Below are positions 31,433 to 37,915 of a DNA stretch of 37,915 nucleotides, piece after piece. The notes below the pieces were generated by a model, which ran no database searches, had not been told where the DNA came from, and saw nothing but the letters and a program-made list of their open reading frames with translations. How positions within the stretch are numbered: position 1 is the stretch's first letter; each line of letters starts with the position of its first letter. Origin of the DNA: a virus; the IMG/VR virus record IMGVR_UViG_3300049479_000067, positions 1 to 37,915 of that record. One strand, given 5' to 3'. A program made the position numbers and the translations under genes.

Positions 31433-32125
31433 TTAGCGGCGAGCGCGGGTGGCGGGCTTCGGAGCGTCACCATAGACCAGCTCGTCGAGCGTGATCGAGC
31501 CCCCAAGGAACGCCTCGATCTCGGCGCGCTCGGACCAGCCTTGGATCACGAACTTCGGCTTATAGTTCGTCGCGCCTTGCGCGGTGAACTGTTCGGCCGA
31601 GAACCCGAAGACCGGGATCGAGGGCGCGCCGGAGGTCATGCGGCGGACGATCTCGTTCAGGAGATCGGTGATCGCATTGCGCCCGGAGACCGAGTTCGTG
31701 ACGAACTTGACGTTCGCCTTCGCGCCGTCGGTCGAGATGCAGCCGAAGCCCAGAGCGCGATGCCAGCCTTCGCCGGTCTTCGTGTTGTAGGGCGCGTGAT
31801 CGGGCAGATCGACCTCGGCCACGGCCGCGCGCTTGTTGAAGATCGACCACTCGACGCGATCGACGGGCTTCGTGTTCTTCCAGCAGATCCAGCCCTCGAT
31901 CACCGACTTCGGCTCGAGGATAAAGAGCTGGTCGTCCGAGAGGTCGTCGCGGTCGCGGCCGAGCTGATACGCGCCGGACTTTCCGGAGAAGGCGAGATAC
32001 TGGACATTGAGCCCGGTCCCGGTGCGCTGCTCGTCGGTGGTCTCCGAGAGCGCCGCGATCATCTGGTCGTCCGAGAGCTCGGGCAGGGTGGCGTCGGCGA
32101 GGTAAGAGGTCAAAGAGGTCGTCAT
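31433..32125 (-). CDS. Replication-region protein, unknown (candidate ssDNA-binding protein)
   Basis: This 230-aa protein lies between the Cas4-like nuclease and DNA polymerase genes. It has an acidic N-terminus, a strand-rich middle (LNVQYLAFSGKSGAYQLG; VIEGWICWKNTKPVDRVEW; KFVIQGWSER) and a basic C-terminal tail (PKPATRARR). A phage of this type would need an ssDNA-binding protein and none else is visible. The fold-like pattern and location make this a candidate, but the usual OB-fold motifs are not clear. Its leader (CATGTAGCAACG, 32147-32158) is shared with the helicase gene. Confidence 0.8.
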   Translation of the reverse strand: MTTSLTSYLADATLPELSDDQMIAALSETTDEQRTGTGLNVQYLAFSGKSGAYQLGRDRDDLSDDQLFILEPKSVIEGWICWKNTKPVDRVEWSIFNKRAAVAEVDLPDHAPYNTKTGEGWHRALGFGCISTDGAKANVKFVTNSVSGRNAITDLLNEIVRRMTSGAPSIPVFGFSAEQFTAQGATNYKPKFVIQGWSERAEIEAFLGGSITLDELVYGDAPKPATRARR

Positions 32126-32146
32126 TTTTGTGCTCCTATGTTGGCA

Positions 32147-32158
32147 CGTTGCTACATG
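32147..32158 (-). repeat. Short leader repeat CATGTAGCAACG(T), copy 1
   Basis: On the minus strand CATGTAGCAACGTGCC lies about 20 bases before the start of the 230-aa protein. The same 13-base core occurs before the helicase gene. It may be a regulator or processing site. Confidence 0.5.
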
Positions 32159-32165
32159 CTCGCGA

Positions 32166-33155
32166 TCAGGTCGCGAGCGCCTTCACGGTCAACCGTTCCG
32201 ACGGAAGACCGATCTTCTTGAAGGGCGCGAGATCGATCCCGGCCTTCTCCATTGCCTTCTGATCGAGGCTCGACCGTCCCGCGACGGAAGTCAACTCGAC
32301 CTCGATGTCGCCGACGACGGTCGACGAGGTGTTGCGCTTGCGGAGCTCGACCTTGATGTCCTCGGCGAGCGCCGCCTTCTCGTCCGAGAGCGCGTCCTGC
32401 TCCTCGACGATGTCGATGTATCGCCGCACGGCGATGTCGAGCGCGGATCCCCGGTTCGAGCGCGTGAAGCTCTTGGCCTCGGTCATGTCGACGCCGCATT
32501 GCTCGGCGAACGGGCAGGTCTTGCACGCGCCGCTCGTGCGACCTTCGCGATCGAGCTTGTCGACGTTCCGGGTTCGCAGGACGAGCCGAGCGCGCGCCGC
32601 CATGTCCTCGAGGATCCCCGGGTTCCGGGCGATCGGGAAGACGTCGAGCTGGTTATAGTTCGAGGCGTCCATGTAAAGGATCAACCCGCTCTCGATGTCG
32701 AGCCCGCGCTGCTTGCGGAGGAGCTCCATCCCGAGCTGGATCTGCACGAGGTGCTCGCGGCGCGGCAGGTTCGCGCGGTTCGTGCGCGGATCGATCGTCT
32801 TGATCTCGAGCGAGACGTGCGCGCCGGAGGCGTTATAGATCACGCCGTCGGGCGTCGCCGAGATCATAAGCTCGTCGTCCGCGACGCTGGTCTGGTCGTC
32901 ACCGGCGAACATGAGCTCGAGGCCGGACGCGCGCAGCGCCTCGACGACATACTTCTCGCCGTTGGTCCCGCGCCGGGCGAAGCCCCAATCCTGCGCGGGC
33001 TCGATCTCGGCGCGCTTGGCGAACCACTGGCGGCGGATGCAGGACAGCGCCTCGGAGGCGTTGAGGTATTTCGAGCGGTCGACCGACCAGCTCTTGCGGG
33101 CGTCGATCGCGTCGGCACCGGCGAGGACGGCGCGCTTAAGGTCTTCTGGGGTCAT
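32166..33155 (-). CDS. Cas4/RecB-like PD-(D/E)XK exonuclease with Fe-S cysteines
   Basis: The protein is 329 aa. Nuclease motifs: SATPDGVI (D103), LEIKT (E117, K119) and a downstream QIQLGMEL motif. Four cysteines, SCIRR (C39) and CKTCPFAEQC (C211, C214, C220), match the Fe-S cluster arrangement of Cas4 and AddB-type nucleases. It probably resects DNA ends in replication or recombination. The ATG at 33155 follows AAGGAGACCTGCC. It is unconnected to any CRISPR array. A C-terminal ~100-residue helical region is an extension of unknown use. Confidence 0.9.
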   Translation of the reverse strand: MTPEDLKRAVLAGADAIDARKSWSVDRSKYLNASEALSCIRRQWFAKRAEIEPAQDWGFARRGTNGEKYVVEALRASGLELMFAGDDQTSVADDELMISATPDGVIYNASGAHVSLEIKTIDPRTNRANLPRREHLVQIQLGMELLRKQRGLDIESGLILYMDASNYNQLDVFPIARNPGILEDMAARARLVLRTRNVDKLDREGRTSGACKTCPFAEQCGVDMTEAKSFTRSNRGSALDIAVRRYIDIVEEQDALSDEKAALAEDIKVELRKRNTSSTVVGDIEVELTSVAGRSSLDQKAMEKAGIDLAPFKKIGLPSERLTVKALAT

Positions 33156-33330
33156 GGCAGGTCTCCTTGATGCGGTTTATCGTAGGTAGGTTCTGGCGGG
33201 CAAGATAGAGGATAAGCTCGAGCTGATCTTGCGTCACCCAGAGCCCTTTGGGCACTTTCACGAAGCCCGCCCTTCGCAGGGCGAGCGACGCCTCGGTCGC
33301 AGATCTCAGATCGCCGAAGTTTTCGATCAT
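33136..33330 (-). CDS. Small hypothetical protein
   Basis: The protein is 64 aa from ATG 33330, which overlaps the upstream stop (ATGA); an ATG at 33348 is inside the previous gene. It is helical with a short strand region (ATEASLALRRAGFVKVPKGLWV) and ends in a basic tail. Its stop lies 20 bases inside the nuclease gene. No family is recognised; it is part of a run of six short overlapping genes between helicase and nuclease. Confidence 0.72.
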   Translation of the reverse strand: MIENFGDLRSATEASLALRRAGFVKVPKGLWVTQDQLELILYLARQNLPTINRIKETCHDPRRP

Positions 33331-33548
33331 TTGCGGCCTCGTTCCCATGCGAGCCGCGAGAGGCGGTTCGCGAGCGCGTCGAGATCTGCGGGCATCATCT
33401 GGCGGTTATCCAAGACCGCCGTGTAAACCGCGTCCGCAAACCGCTTAGGCGGGAGCAGGCTCGCGCCTGCGAGGATCGCGCCGACCGCCTCCGACTGAAC
33501 GTCGCGCTTCGGCAGCGCCGCTTGTTTCCTGTTCCAGAACATCACCAT
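33327..33548 (-). CDS. Small hypothetical protein
   Basis: The protein is about 73 aa. The start may be ATG 33548 or ATG 33542, which overlaps the upstream stop; GGGGG lies just before both. The product is helical with a basic start (FWNRKQAALPKRD) and an Ala/Leu-rich middle (GAILAGASLLPPKRFADAVY). No motif is recognised. Coupled overlaps with its neighbours support a real gene. Confidence 0.7.
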   Translation of the reverse strand: MVMFWNRKQAALPKRDVQSEAVGAILAGASLLPPKRFADAVYTAVLDNRQMMPADLDALANRLSRLAWERGRK

Positions 33549-33739
33549 TTCCCCCACCGGCAAAGCGCCTTGAATGATTTGTCGTAAGACTTCTCGAGCC
33601 GCGCGACGTCCTCGATCAGATCGGTGATGTCGACACCCCGCGCCGCGAGCCGCTCCTGAACCTCGACGAGCGAGGCGCGATAAGATTGCAGCGCGTGCAG
33701 CACGGTCCGCGTATCCGCCGCTCTCAGTTGGATCGCCAT
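33542..33739 (-). CDS. Small coiled-coil protein
   Basis: The protein is 65 aa from ATG 33739 with a strong GAGGAGG Shine-Dalgarno. It is almost entirely helical (TRTVLHALQSYRASLVEVQE; DLIEDVARLEKSYDKSFKAL) and probably forms a two-helix coiled coil. It overlaps the previous gene by 16 bases. Function is unknown. Confidence 0.75.
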   Translation of the reverse strand: MAIQLRAADTRTVLHALQSYRASLVEVQERLAARGVDITDLIEDVARLEKSYDKSFKALCRWGKW

Positions 33740-34011
33740 TTGCGAGCCTCCTCTGCGGTCTTGACGTCCCGGACGTCGGCTGCGGCGAGCTCGAGCATCT
33801 GGGCCAAGGTGTCGAACCCGATCCCGTGGATCCGGCAGTAGGTCAACGCCATCGACAAGATCAGCGGCAGCGCCGCGCGCGGATCCGGGACGCGCTGAAC
33901 GACGACCGTCAAGAGAAAGGCGACCAGCTCGTCGTGATCGAAGGTCTTCGGAACGGCGTCGATCGCGGCCGCGACGGCGAAGGCGTCGGATCTTTTGCGT
34001 GGGTCTTTCAT
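33724..34011 (-). CDS. Small hypothetical protein
   Basis: The protein is 95 aa from ATG 34011, overlapping the HTH gene's stop by 4 bases; the longer frame upstream runs through the helicase gene and is not credible. It is helical with hydrophobic stretches (ELVAFLLTVVVQRV; ALPLILSMALTYCRIHGIGF) that look like a helical bundle core rather than certain membrane helices. No family is recognised. Confidence 0.75.
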   Translation of the reverse strand: MKDPRKRSDAFAVAAAIDAVPKTFDHDELVAFLLTVVVQRVPDPRAALPLILSMALTYCRIHGIGFDTLAQMLELAAADVRDVKTAEEARKWRSN

Positions 34012-34184
34012 GCCTTGGCCTCCGAGAACGTGACGCGCTTGAGCCAAACATAGATCGCGGAGGGCGACACATTGTGCAGCTCGGCCGCAGCTTTGACGCC
34101 GAGGAACGCCGCATCGCGCAGCACCCGCAGGCGGAACTCGTCGGTAAGCCCGTAGGCGGGGTGAATAGGCTTGGCGGTCATCAT
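34008..34184 (-). CDS. Small helix-turn-helix DNA-binding protein
   Basis: This 58-aa protein has an HTH in its second half (GVKAAAELHNVSPSAIYVWL, then KR), like the DNA-binding helices of small Trp-repressor/transposase-type regulators. The start ATG 34184 overlaps the helicase stop, with GGGAG upstream. It is the only obvious transcription-regulator-like protein in the window. That makes it the first candidate to bind the GGACCGGTCC operators of its own operon, an inference. Confidence 0.78.
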   Translation of the reverse strand: MMTAKPIHPAYGLTDEFRLRVLRDAAFLGVKAAAELHNVSPSAIYVWLKRVTFSEAKA

Positions 34185-35515
34185 TTGCTCCCTGCGTTGA
34201 GGATCTGGTGCTGGCGCGCCTTCTCCTTGCTGATCTTGTGGATCGCCTCGTCGATCTTGGTCTCGGTCTCGAGCGTGTCGACGTGGACGTGCTGCGACTG
34301 TCCCATGCGGTGCAGCCGGGCATAGAACTGATCCATCATCGCCGGGGACCAATCCTCCTCGACGACGATGATCGAGCTCCCGCCCTTTTGCAGGTTCAAG
34401 GAGACCCCCATCGCGCCGATCTGGCCGACGAGGACGTCGATCGCGCGGTCATTGAACGCCGCCTCGACCGCAGCCTTGCGCGGGAGAGAGGTCCGGCCGT
34501 CGAGCGCCTCGACGCGCAGCCCGCGCTTGCGGAGCGCGGCGACGAGCCCGTCGATGACCTCGATGTGCCAAGCACCGACCAGCACCGCGCCCGACGTGTC
34601 CTCGACGCGCTCGGCGATCACGGCCGCAGCCTCCGGCACCTTCCCGAGCCCGATCATCCGGCGCATCGTCGCGAGCGCCGGATCCTTCGAGGCGAGCTTC
34701 TCCTCGACTTGCGCGCGGGTCAACGAGCGCAGATCCGAGAGCGCGGCGTTCAGCTCGGGAGAGGACGCGAGCCCGATCGTATAGCGGTTCTGCGTGATCG
34801 GCGGCATAGCGGCCCAGACGTCGGCCAGCTCGCGCCGGACAGCGACCCGGCCCTCGCCTTGATACATGATCTCGGCGAGCTCGCTCGTGTTGCGCGAGCC
34901 GACGGTCATCATCGTCGGGAAGCGCGCGCCTGCAAATTTCTTTTGCTGGCGGACGGTATAGCGGAGCTGGAACTTCTCGATCGACAGCCCACCGAGCTTG
35001 TCGCGCATCACGTCGGGAGCGGCGCGGAACAGGAACGGGATGAGGTCGTCGTTCCACCGGGTCGCAGGCGTGCCGGTCAAGAGCCAAGCGTGCGCGAAGG
35101 TCGAGCAGATCCCGCCGGAGCCGAGGATCGCCTTCGTGCGCTTGGCGCTCGTGCTCTTGAGCGCGTGGCTCTCGTCGCAGATCAGCACCTTCGACGCGCC
35201 CGAGATCTGCTTGAGCTCGGCAGCGCGCTTGGTGGCGATCTCGTAGGACATCACGAGGATCCGCGCGGCCGGGTCGATCTTGGTCGCGCCGGTCTTCACG
35301 ATCTGGGCGGTCGCGCCGAGGTGATCCTCGGCCTCGCGAGCCCACATACGGAGCGCGATCGGGGGAGCGACGACGACCAGCGGATCCGCAGAGACGAGGC
35401 GCGCGGCCTCGAGGGCGGTCCGGGTCTTGCCGGATCCCATGCCGCTAAAGCACCCGGCGAAGGCGCGGGAGGCGAGGAACGCGGCGTCCTCGATCTGGTG
35501 GGGGAGTAGTTTCAT
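34181..35515 (-). CDS. SNF2-type DEAD/DEAH helicase
   Basis: The 444-aa superfamily 2 ATPase has Walker A GMGSGKT (25-31), DESH (114-117), LLTGTP (145-150), and a C-terminal RecA lobe ending in the SNF2 motif VI (QFYARLHRMGQSQHV). It would translocate on or unwind DNA in replication or recombination; many virulent siphophages carry such a helicase with a family A polymerase. Start ATG 35515 follows AAGGAAGACCTGCC. It is preceded by candidate promoter P3 in a 93-bp gap. Confidence 0.93.
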   Translation of the reverse strand: MKLLPHQIEDAAFLASRAFAGCFSGMGSGKTRTALEAARLVSADPLVVVAPPIALRMWAREAEDHLGATAQIVKTGATKIDPAARILVMSYEIATKRAAELKQISGASKVLICDESHALKSTSAKRTKAILGSGGICSTFAHAWLLTGTPATRWNDDLIPFLFRAAPDVMRDKLGGLSIEKFQLRYTVRQQKKFAGARFPTMMTVGSRNTSELAEIMYQGEGRVAVRRELADVWAAMPPITQNRYTIGLASSPELNAALSDLRSLTRAQVEEKLASKDPALATMRRMIGLGKVPEAAAVIAERVEDTSGAVLVGAWHIEVIDGLVAALRKRGLRVEALDGRTSLPRKAAVEAAFNDRAIDVLVGQIGAMGVSLNLQKGGSSIIVVEEDWSPAMMDQFYARLHRMGQSQHVHVDTLETETKIDEAIHKISKEKARQHQILNAGSK

Positions 35516-35530
35516 GGCAGGTCTTCCTTA

Positions 35531-35542
35531 CGTTGCTACATG
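35531..35542 (-). repeat. Short leader repeat CATGTAGCAACG(T), copy 2
   Basis: Minus-strand CATGTAGCAACGTAAGG lies directly before the helicase ribosome-binding site and downstream of candidate promoter P3. It is identical over 13 bases to the copy before the 230-aa protein. Confidence 0.5.
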
Positions 35543-35552
35543 GGCCGCTTGC

Positions 35553-35595
35553 GGTCCGGTCCTAAGTCATAGGCGAAGGCGAGGGGGGCGGTCAA
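35553..35595 (-). promoter_or_regulatory. Candidate promoter P3 with operator-like GGACCGGACC
   Basis: Minus-strand TTGACC (35590-35595) and TATGAC (35566-35571) are spaced by 18 bases. GGACCGGACC (35553-35562), a near match to the palindromes in P1 and P2, covers the expected start point. It lies between the 133-aa gene and the helicase gene. Confidence 0.6.
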
Positions 35596-35608
35596 CCCCC
35601 CTCGAAGA

Positions 35609-36010
35609 TCAGACGGTCTGACCGCCGTGACCCCAGCTCGAGAGCCGGATCCGCGAGGCGTCGACCTCGGTCTTGACGATCTCGATGCGGCGACCGGCGT
35701 TCACGGCGATCGCCTCCGCGTCCCAGTGGGCGATCAGGGCGTCGACCGACGCAAACCCGCGCTGCTTGGCGAGCCCGGCCCAATAACGGCGCATCGCCGG
35801 GTTTTTGCGGTCTCTCACGGAGACGCTTTTCCAGAGCTTCGCGCTCGCGCCCTTGGCGGCGTTGACGGGGTCGGCGCTGAACCCAAAGTTCTCAATCTTC
35901 CCGTCGGCGATGCGGATCACCGCCCAAGCGAAGGAATAGAGATTGTCGGTGTTGCGGGTTATGGTCTCGCCGGTCGAGAAGGTGGCGCTGAACTTGAACC
36001 GAGTTTGCAT
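35609..36010 (-). CDS. Hypothetical protein, first gene of the early operon
   Basis: The protein is 133 aa. The ATG at 36010 follows GGAGACCTGCC and lies about 30 bases downstream of promoter P1, so it is probably among the first products made after infection. It has strand-rich start and end regions (TRFKFSATFSTGETITRN; RRIEIVKTEVDASRIRLSS) and a basic helical middle (AAKGASAKLWKSVSVRDRKN). No motif or family is recognised. Host takeover or regulation are possibilities without direct support. Confidence 0.83.
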   Translation of the reverse strand: MQTRFKFSATFSTGETITRNTDNLYSFAWAVIRIADGKIENFGFSADPVNAAKGASAKLWKSVSVRDRKNPAMRRYWAGLAKQRGFASVDALIAHWDAEAIAVNAGRRIEIVKTEVDASRIRLSSWGHGGQTV

Positions 36011-36045
36011 GGCAGGTCTCCGAGGTTGCGTTGTCGTCTCCGCAA

Positions 36046-36083
36046 GATATAGGACCGGTCCTCGAGGAGTTCAAGACCGGTCC
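36046..36083 (-). promoter_or_regulatory. Early promoter P1 with GGACCGGTCC operator palindromes
   Basis: Minus-strand TTGAAC (36069-36074) and TATATC (36046-36051) are 17 bases apart. GGACCGGTCC (36052-36061) fills the spacer beside the -10, and GACCGGTC (36075-36082) abuts the -35. The block 36046-36075 is identical to 29528-29557. It drives the replication operon leftward. Confidence 0.83.
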
Positions 36084-36086
36084 GAG

Positions 36087-36114
36087 AAAAAAGATCACCC
36101 GCCGGAGCGGGTGA
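36087..36114 (-). terminator. Rho-independent terminator, minus strand, in divergent intergenic region
   Basis: A perfect 8-bp GC-rich stem (36095-36102 with 36107-36114, loop 4) is followed on the minus strand by TCTTTTTT. It lies just upstream of promoter P1. It would stop leftward transcripts coming from the primase-helicase side before they enter the early operon. A 14-codon minus-strand frame starting at 36139 ends inside the stem. Confidence 0.75.
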
Positions 36115-36212
36115 AGGTGATGACAGGCAGATAACCCATGAAGGCTTGCGGCGATCGCGGTCCCGGGTTTATGGTGCGGACCTGCCAAGGACACACCAAT
36201 AAGGGCAAGAGC

Positions 36213-37915
36213 ATGGGCCAAAGAACTGACCAGACACAACTCCTAGCGGACGCGATCGCCGCCTCCACTAAATATCCTATTTTCTGGGTCAATGTCTATA
36301 CCGATCCGGAAGGAACGAAGCACAAGATCCCCGCGCTAAACCGCGACATCTGCGCGGCGCACGGCTGGGGATCCGGATCCGGGGACGACTTCAAGGCCGG
36401 GTTCTATGCGGCGACGCAGGACCGGGCGACGATCGAGGCGATGATGAAGGCCGCAGGCGACAGGGCGAGCGCGATCGGCGTCGCCACCGGCGCGGCCGGG
36501 CTCGTCGTGATCGACGACGACCGCGCCAAGAAAGAAGATCCGATCGCCGAGGCGTTCTTCGTCCGGCACGCGACAGAGCTGGCCGAGGCCAGGATCCACC
36601 GCACGACAAGCGGCGGGAAACATTACATTTTCGCGGCGTCCGATCAGAATATAGTCTCGTCGCGCAAGTCGGCGGACGCGATCGACATCCGGGGCGCGAG
36701 CGGCTTCGTCGTCTGGCCTCCCTCGCTGGGCTATAGCGTCGAGCACGACGTCGATCCTCCGCAGATGTCGCGCGCGCTGCTCGCGGATCTCCTGCGGATG
36801 CAGACAGCCTATAGGGCGAGCGGCGCGGCCGACGCAGGCGCGGATCTGTCCGGCGTCGACGTTGAGGAGCTCGAGAAGCGGATCCGGACCGGGGCTGACT
36901 TTCACTACACGACGCTCGAGATCACGAAGCGGTGGGCTCTGGCCGGGATGGAGCAGGACGAGGCGCTCGCGCGGCTCTTGGCGCTCTACGACGAGGCGCG
37001 CCCGACAAGCGGCGCGCAGCTCGGCCGGTGGCAGAAGGCGCGCAAGGACGCGGAGCGCGCGCTCGATGGCGCTCTGCGGCGCTTCAAGCCCAGAGACGAG
37101 CGCGCAGCCCTCGACGCGCTCGCGCAGCTCCTCGGGGTCGAGGACGACCCGGAGATCCCGGTCGAGGATCCCGGACCGGTCGAGGATCCGGTGCACGGGC
37201 ACGTCCCGCGTCCGCTCGATCAGTATGAGCCGCGCCGGTGGCTGCTCGGGAACATCCTGATCCGGCAGTTCGTGACCGTGCTCGCCGGATCCGGTGGCGG
37301 CGGGAAGACGTCGCTCGCGATCGGCTGGGCGCTCTCGCTGGCCTCCGGCAAGCCGGTGATGGGCGAGCGCGTCGGGAAGCCGCGCCGCGTGCTGATCTGG
37401 TCGGAGGATCCGCCGGAGGAGCTCGCGAAGCGCGTCGATGCTGCGATGCAGATCCACGGGCTCACGCGCGCCGACATCGAGGACCGGCTGATCGTCGTCT
37501 CGATCGACGAGCTCAAGATCACGATCGCGCGCTTCTCGCAGGAGCTGCGCGAGGTCATCGCGGTCGACCTCCCCGCGCTCAAGAAGATCATCCTCTCGAA
37601 CAGGCTCGACGTGGTGATGCTAGACCCGATCGCCGAGCTTCACGAGCTAGAGGAGAACGATAACGTCCAGATGGCGAAGCTCATGGGCATGATGCGGTCG
37701 GTGGCGCGCGAGACCAAGGCGGCGATCCTGCTCTTGCATCACGCCTCGAAGGCGTCGGTCGATGCGGGCAAAAAGAGCGCGGCGACCGCGACGCGCGGCG
37801 CAGGCGCGATCGTCAACTCGGCGCGCGTCTCGATGGTGCTCAACGAGATGACCGCGAAGGACGCCGAGGATCTCGGGATCCGCGAGGACGAGCGGCCGCT
37901 CTATGGCGAGCTCAC
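36213..37915 (+). CDS. Bifunctional primase-polymerase / RepA-like AAA helicase, 5' part (continues at 1-615)
   Basis: This gene probably initiates and drives phage DNA replication, making primers and unwinding DNA. The N-terminal half has PrimPol signatures: VVIDDD (D101, D103) as the metal-binding motif, GGKHY (H137), and AIDIRG (D158) followed by a conserved WPPS. From about residue 340 a RecA/RepA-like ATPase begins, with Walker A GSGGGGKT at 359-366 and a Walker B-like VVMLD ending at D471. The ATG at 36213 follows AAGGG at a usable distance. The gene has no stop before the contig end; across the circular junction it continues in frame to 615, giving 728 aa in total. It is divergent from the minus-strand replication operon. 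Family assignment is firm. Which DNA it acts on is inferred. Confidence 0.92.
   Translation, partial: MGQRTDQTQLLADAIAASTKYPIFWVNVYTDPEGTKHKIPALNRDICAAHGWGSGSGDDFKAGFYAATQDRATIEAMMKAAGDRASAIGVATGAAGLVVIDDDRAKKEDPIAEAFFVRHATELAEARIHRTTSGGKHYIFAASDQNIVSSRKSADAIDIRGASGFVVWPPSLGYSVEHDVDPPQMSRALLADLLRMQTAYRASGAADAGADLSGVDVEELEKRIRTGADFHYTTLEITKRWALAGMEQDEALARLLALYDEARPTSGAQLGRWQKARKDAERALDGALRRFKPRDERAALDALAQLLGVEDDPEIPVEDPGPVEDPVHGHVPRPLDQYEPRRWLLGNILIRQFVTVLAGSGGGGKTSLAIGWALSLASGKPVMGERVGKPRRVLIWSEDPPEELAKRVDAAMQIHGLTRADIEDRLIVVSIDELKITIARFSQELREVIAVDLPALKKIILSNRLDVVMLDPIAELHELEENDNVQMAKLMGMMRSVARETKAAILLLHHASKASVDAGKKSAATATRGAGAIVNSARVSMVLNEMTAKDAEDLGIREDERPLYGEL
37785..37915. repeat. Terminal redundancy, right copy (circular closure)
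   Basis: This is the right-hand copy of the overlap described at 1-131 (129 of 131 positions identical). Removing one copy gives a unit genome of about 37,784 bp and restores a single 728-codon primase-helicase gene. Confidence 0.9.

Noticed and set aside
32166-33155. Cas4-like nuclease as part of a CRISPR system
   Set aside because: No CRISPR repeats or other cas genes are present; stand-alone Cas4-like exonucleases are common in phage replication modules.
36141-36175. Weak plus-strand promoter (TTGCGG and TTATGG-like boxes) for the primase-helicase
   Set aside because: The -10 match is too poor to support from sequence alone.
1-37915. tRNA or rRNA genes
   Set aside because: No cloverleaf with CCA-adjacent acceptor or rRNA-like segment was noticed while reading both strands; no program was run, so small tRNA-like elements cannot be excluded.

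Overview
The window is an essentially complete, high-GC tailed-phage genome, probably a siphovirus of a Gram-negative host; an alphaproteobacterium would fit, but that is an inference from base composition and protein style. The last ~131 bases repeat the first ~131 (bases 6-131 match 37790-37915 exactly). One gene runs off the right end and continues at the left end in frame. The contig is therefore a closed circle of about 37,784 bp, or a circularly permuted molecule. I see no integrase, classical CI-type repressor, tRNA, rRNA, insertion sequence or CRISPR array.

Plus-strand late region, 860-28045. It begins with a RuvC-like resolvase and the terminase subunits, followed by a DUF935-type portal and a MuF head protein carrying a C-terminal HExxH metallopeptidase-like domain. 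Next come a small protein and a beta-rich structural protein, then a ChaB/XkdF-type protease with a nested scaffold, a decoration protein and the major capsid protein. Neck genes, tail tube, tail chaperones G/GT (-1 frameshift at T TTT TTC), tape measure, gpM-like, DUF1833, NlpC/P60, a J-like tip protein and a tail fibre follow. The fibre has a lower-GC imported distal half. A cassette of membrane, lipoprotein and secreted proteins, a secreted thermonuclease and a GH19 endolysin close the region at a strong hairpin.

Minus-strand early/replication region, 36010-28087. It encodes a small leader protein, an SNF2-type helicase, six small genes (one a helix-turn-helix protein), a Cas4/RecB-like nuclease, an unidentified 230-aa protein and a family A DNA polymerase, then a distal operon of five small genes. 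Two identical sigma70-like promoters (36046-36074 and 29528-29556) each carry GGACCGGTCC palindromes and drive its two parts; a third candidate promoter lies before the helicase.

Plus-strand replication gene, 36213 to the end and 1-615. This is a 728-aa PrimPol-helicase fusion transcribed divergently from the minus operon.

The most unusual signal is a pair of homologous intergenic elements (about 698-828 and 8241-8391). They sit at the head of the terminase/portal block and the protease/capsid block. Each has a 12-bp perfect hairpin with a conserved TATAGT-containing loop and a second hairpin that differs between copies by compensatory base-pair changes. This points to a selected RNA or DNA structure that matches nothing I recognise.
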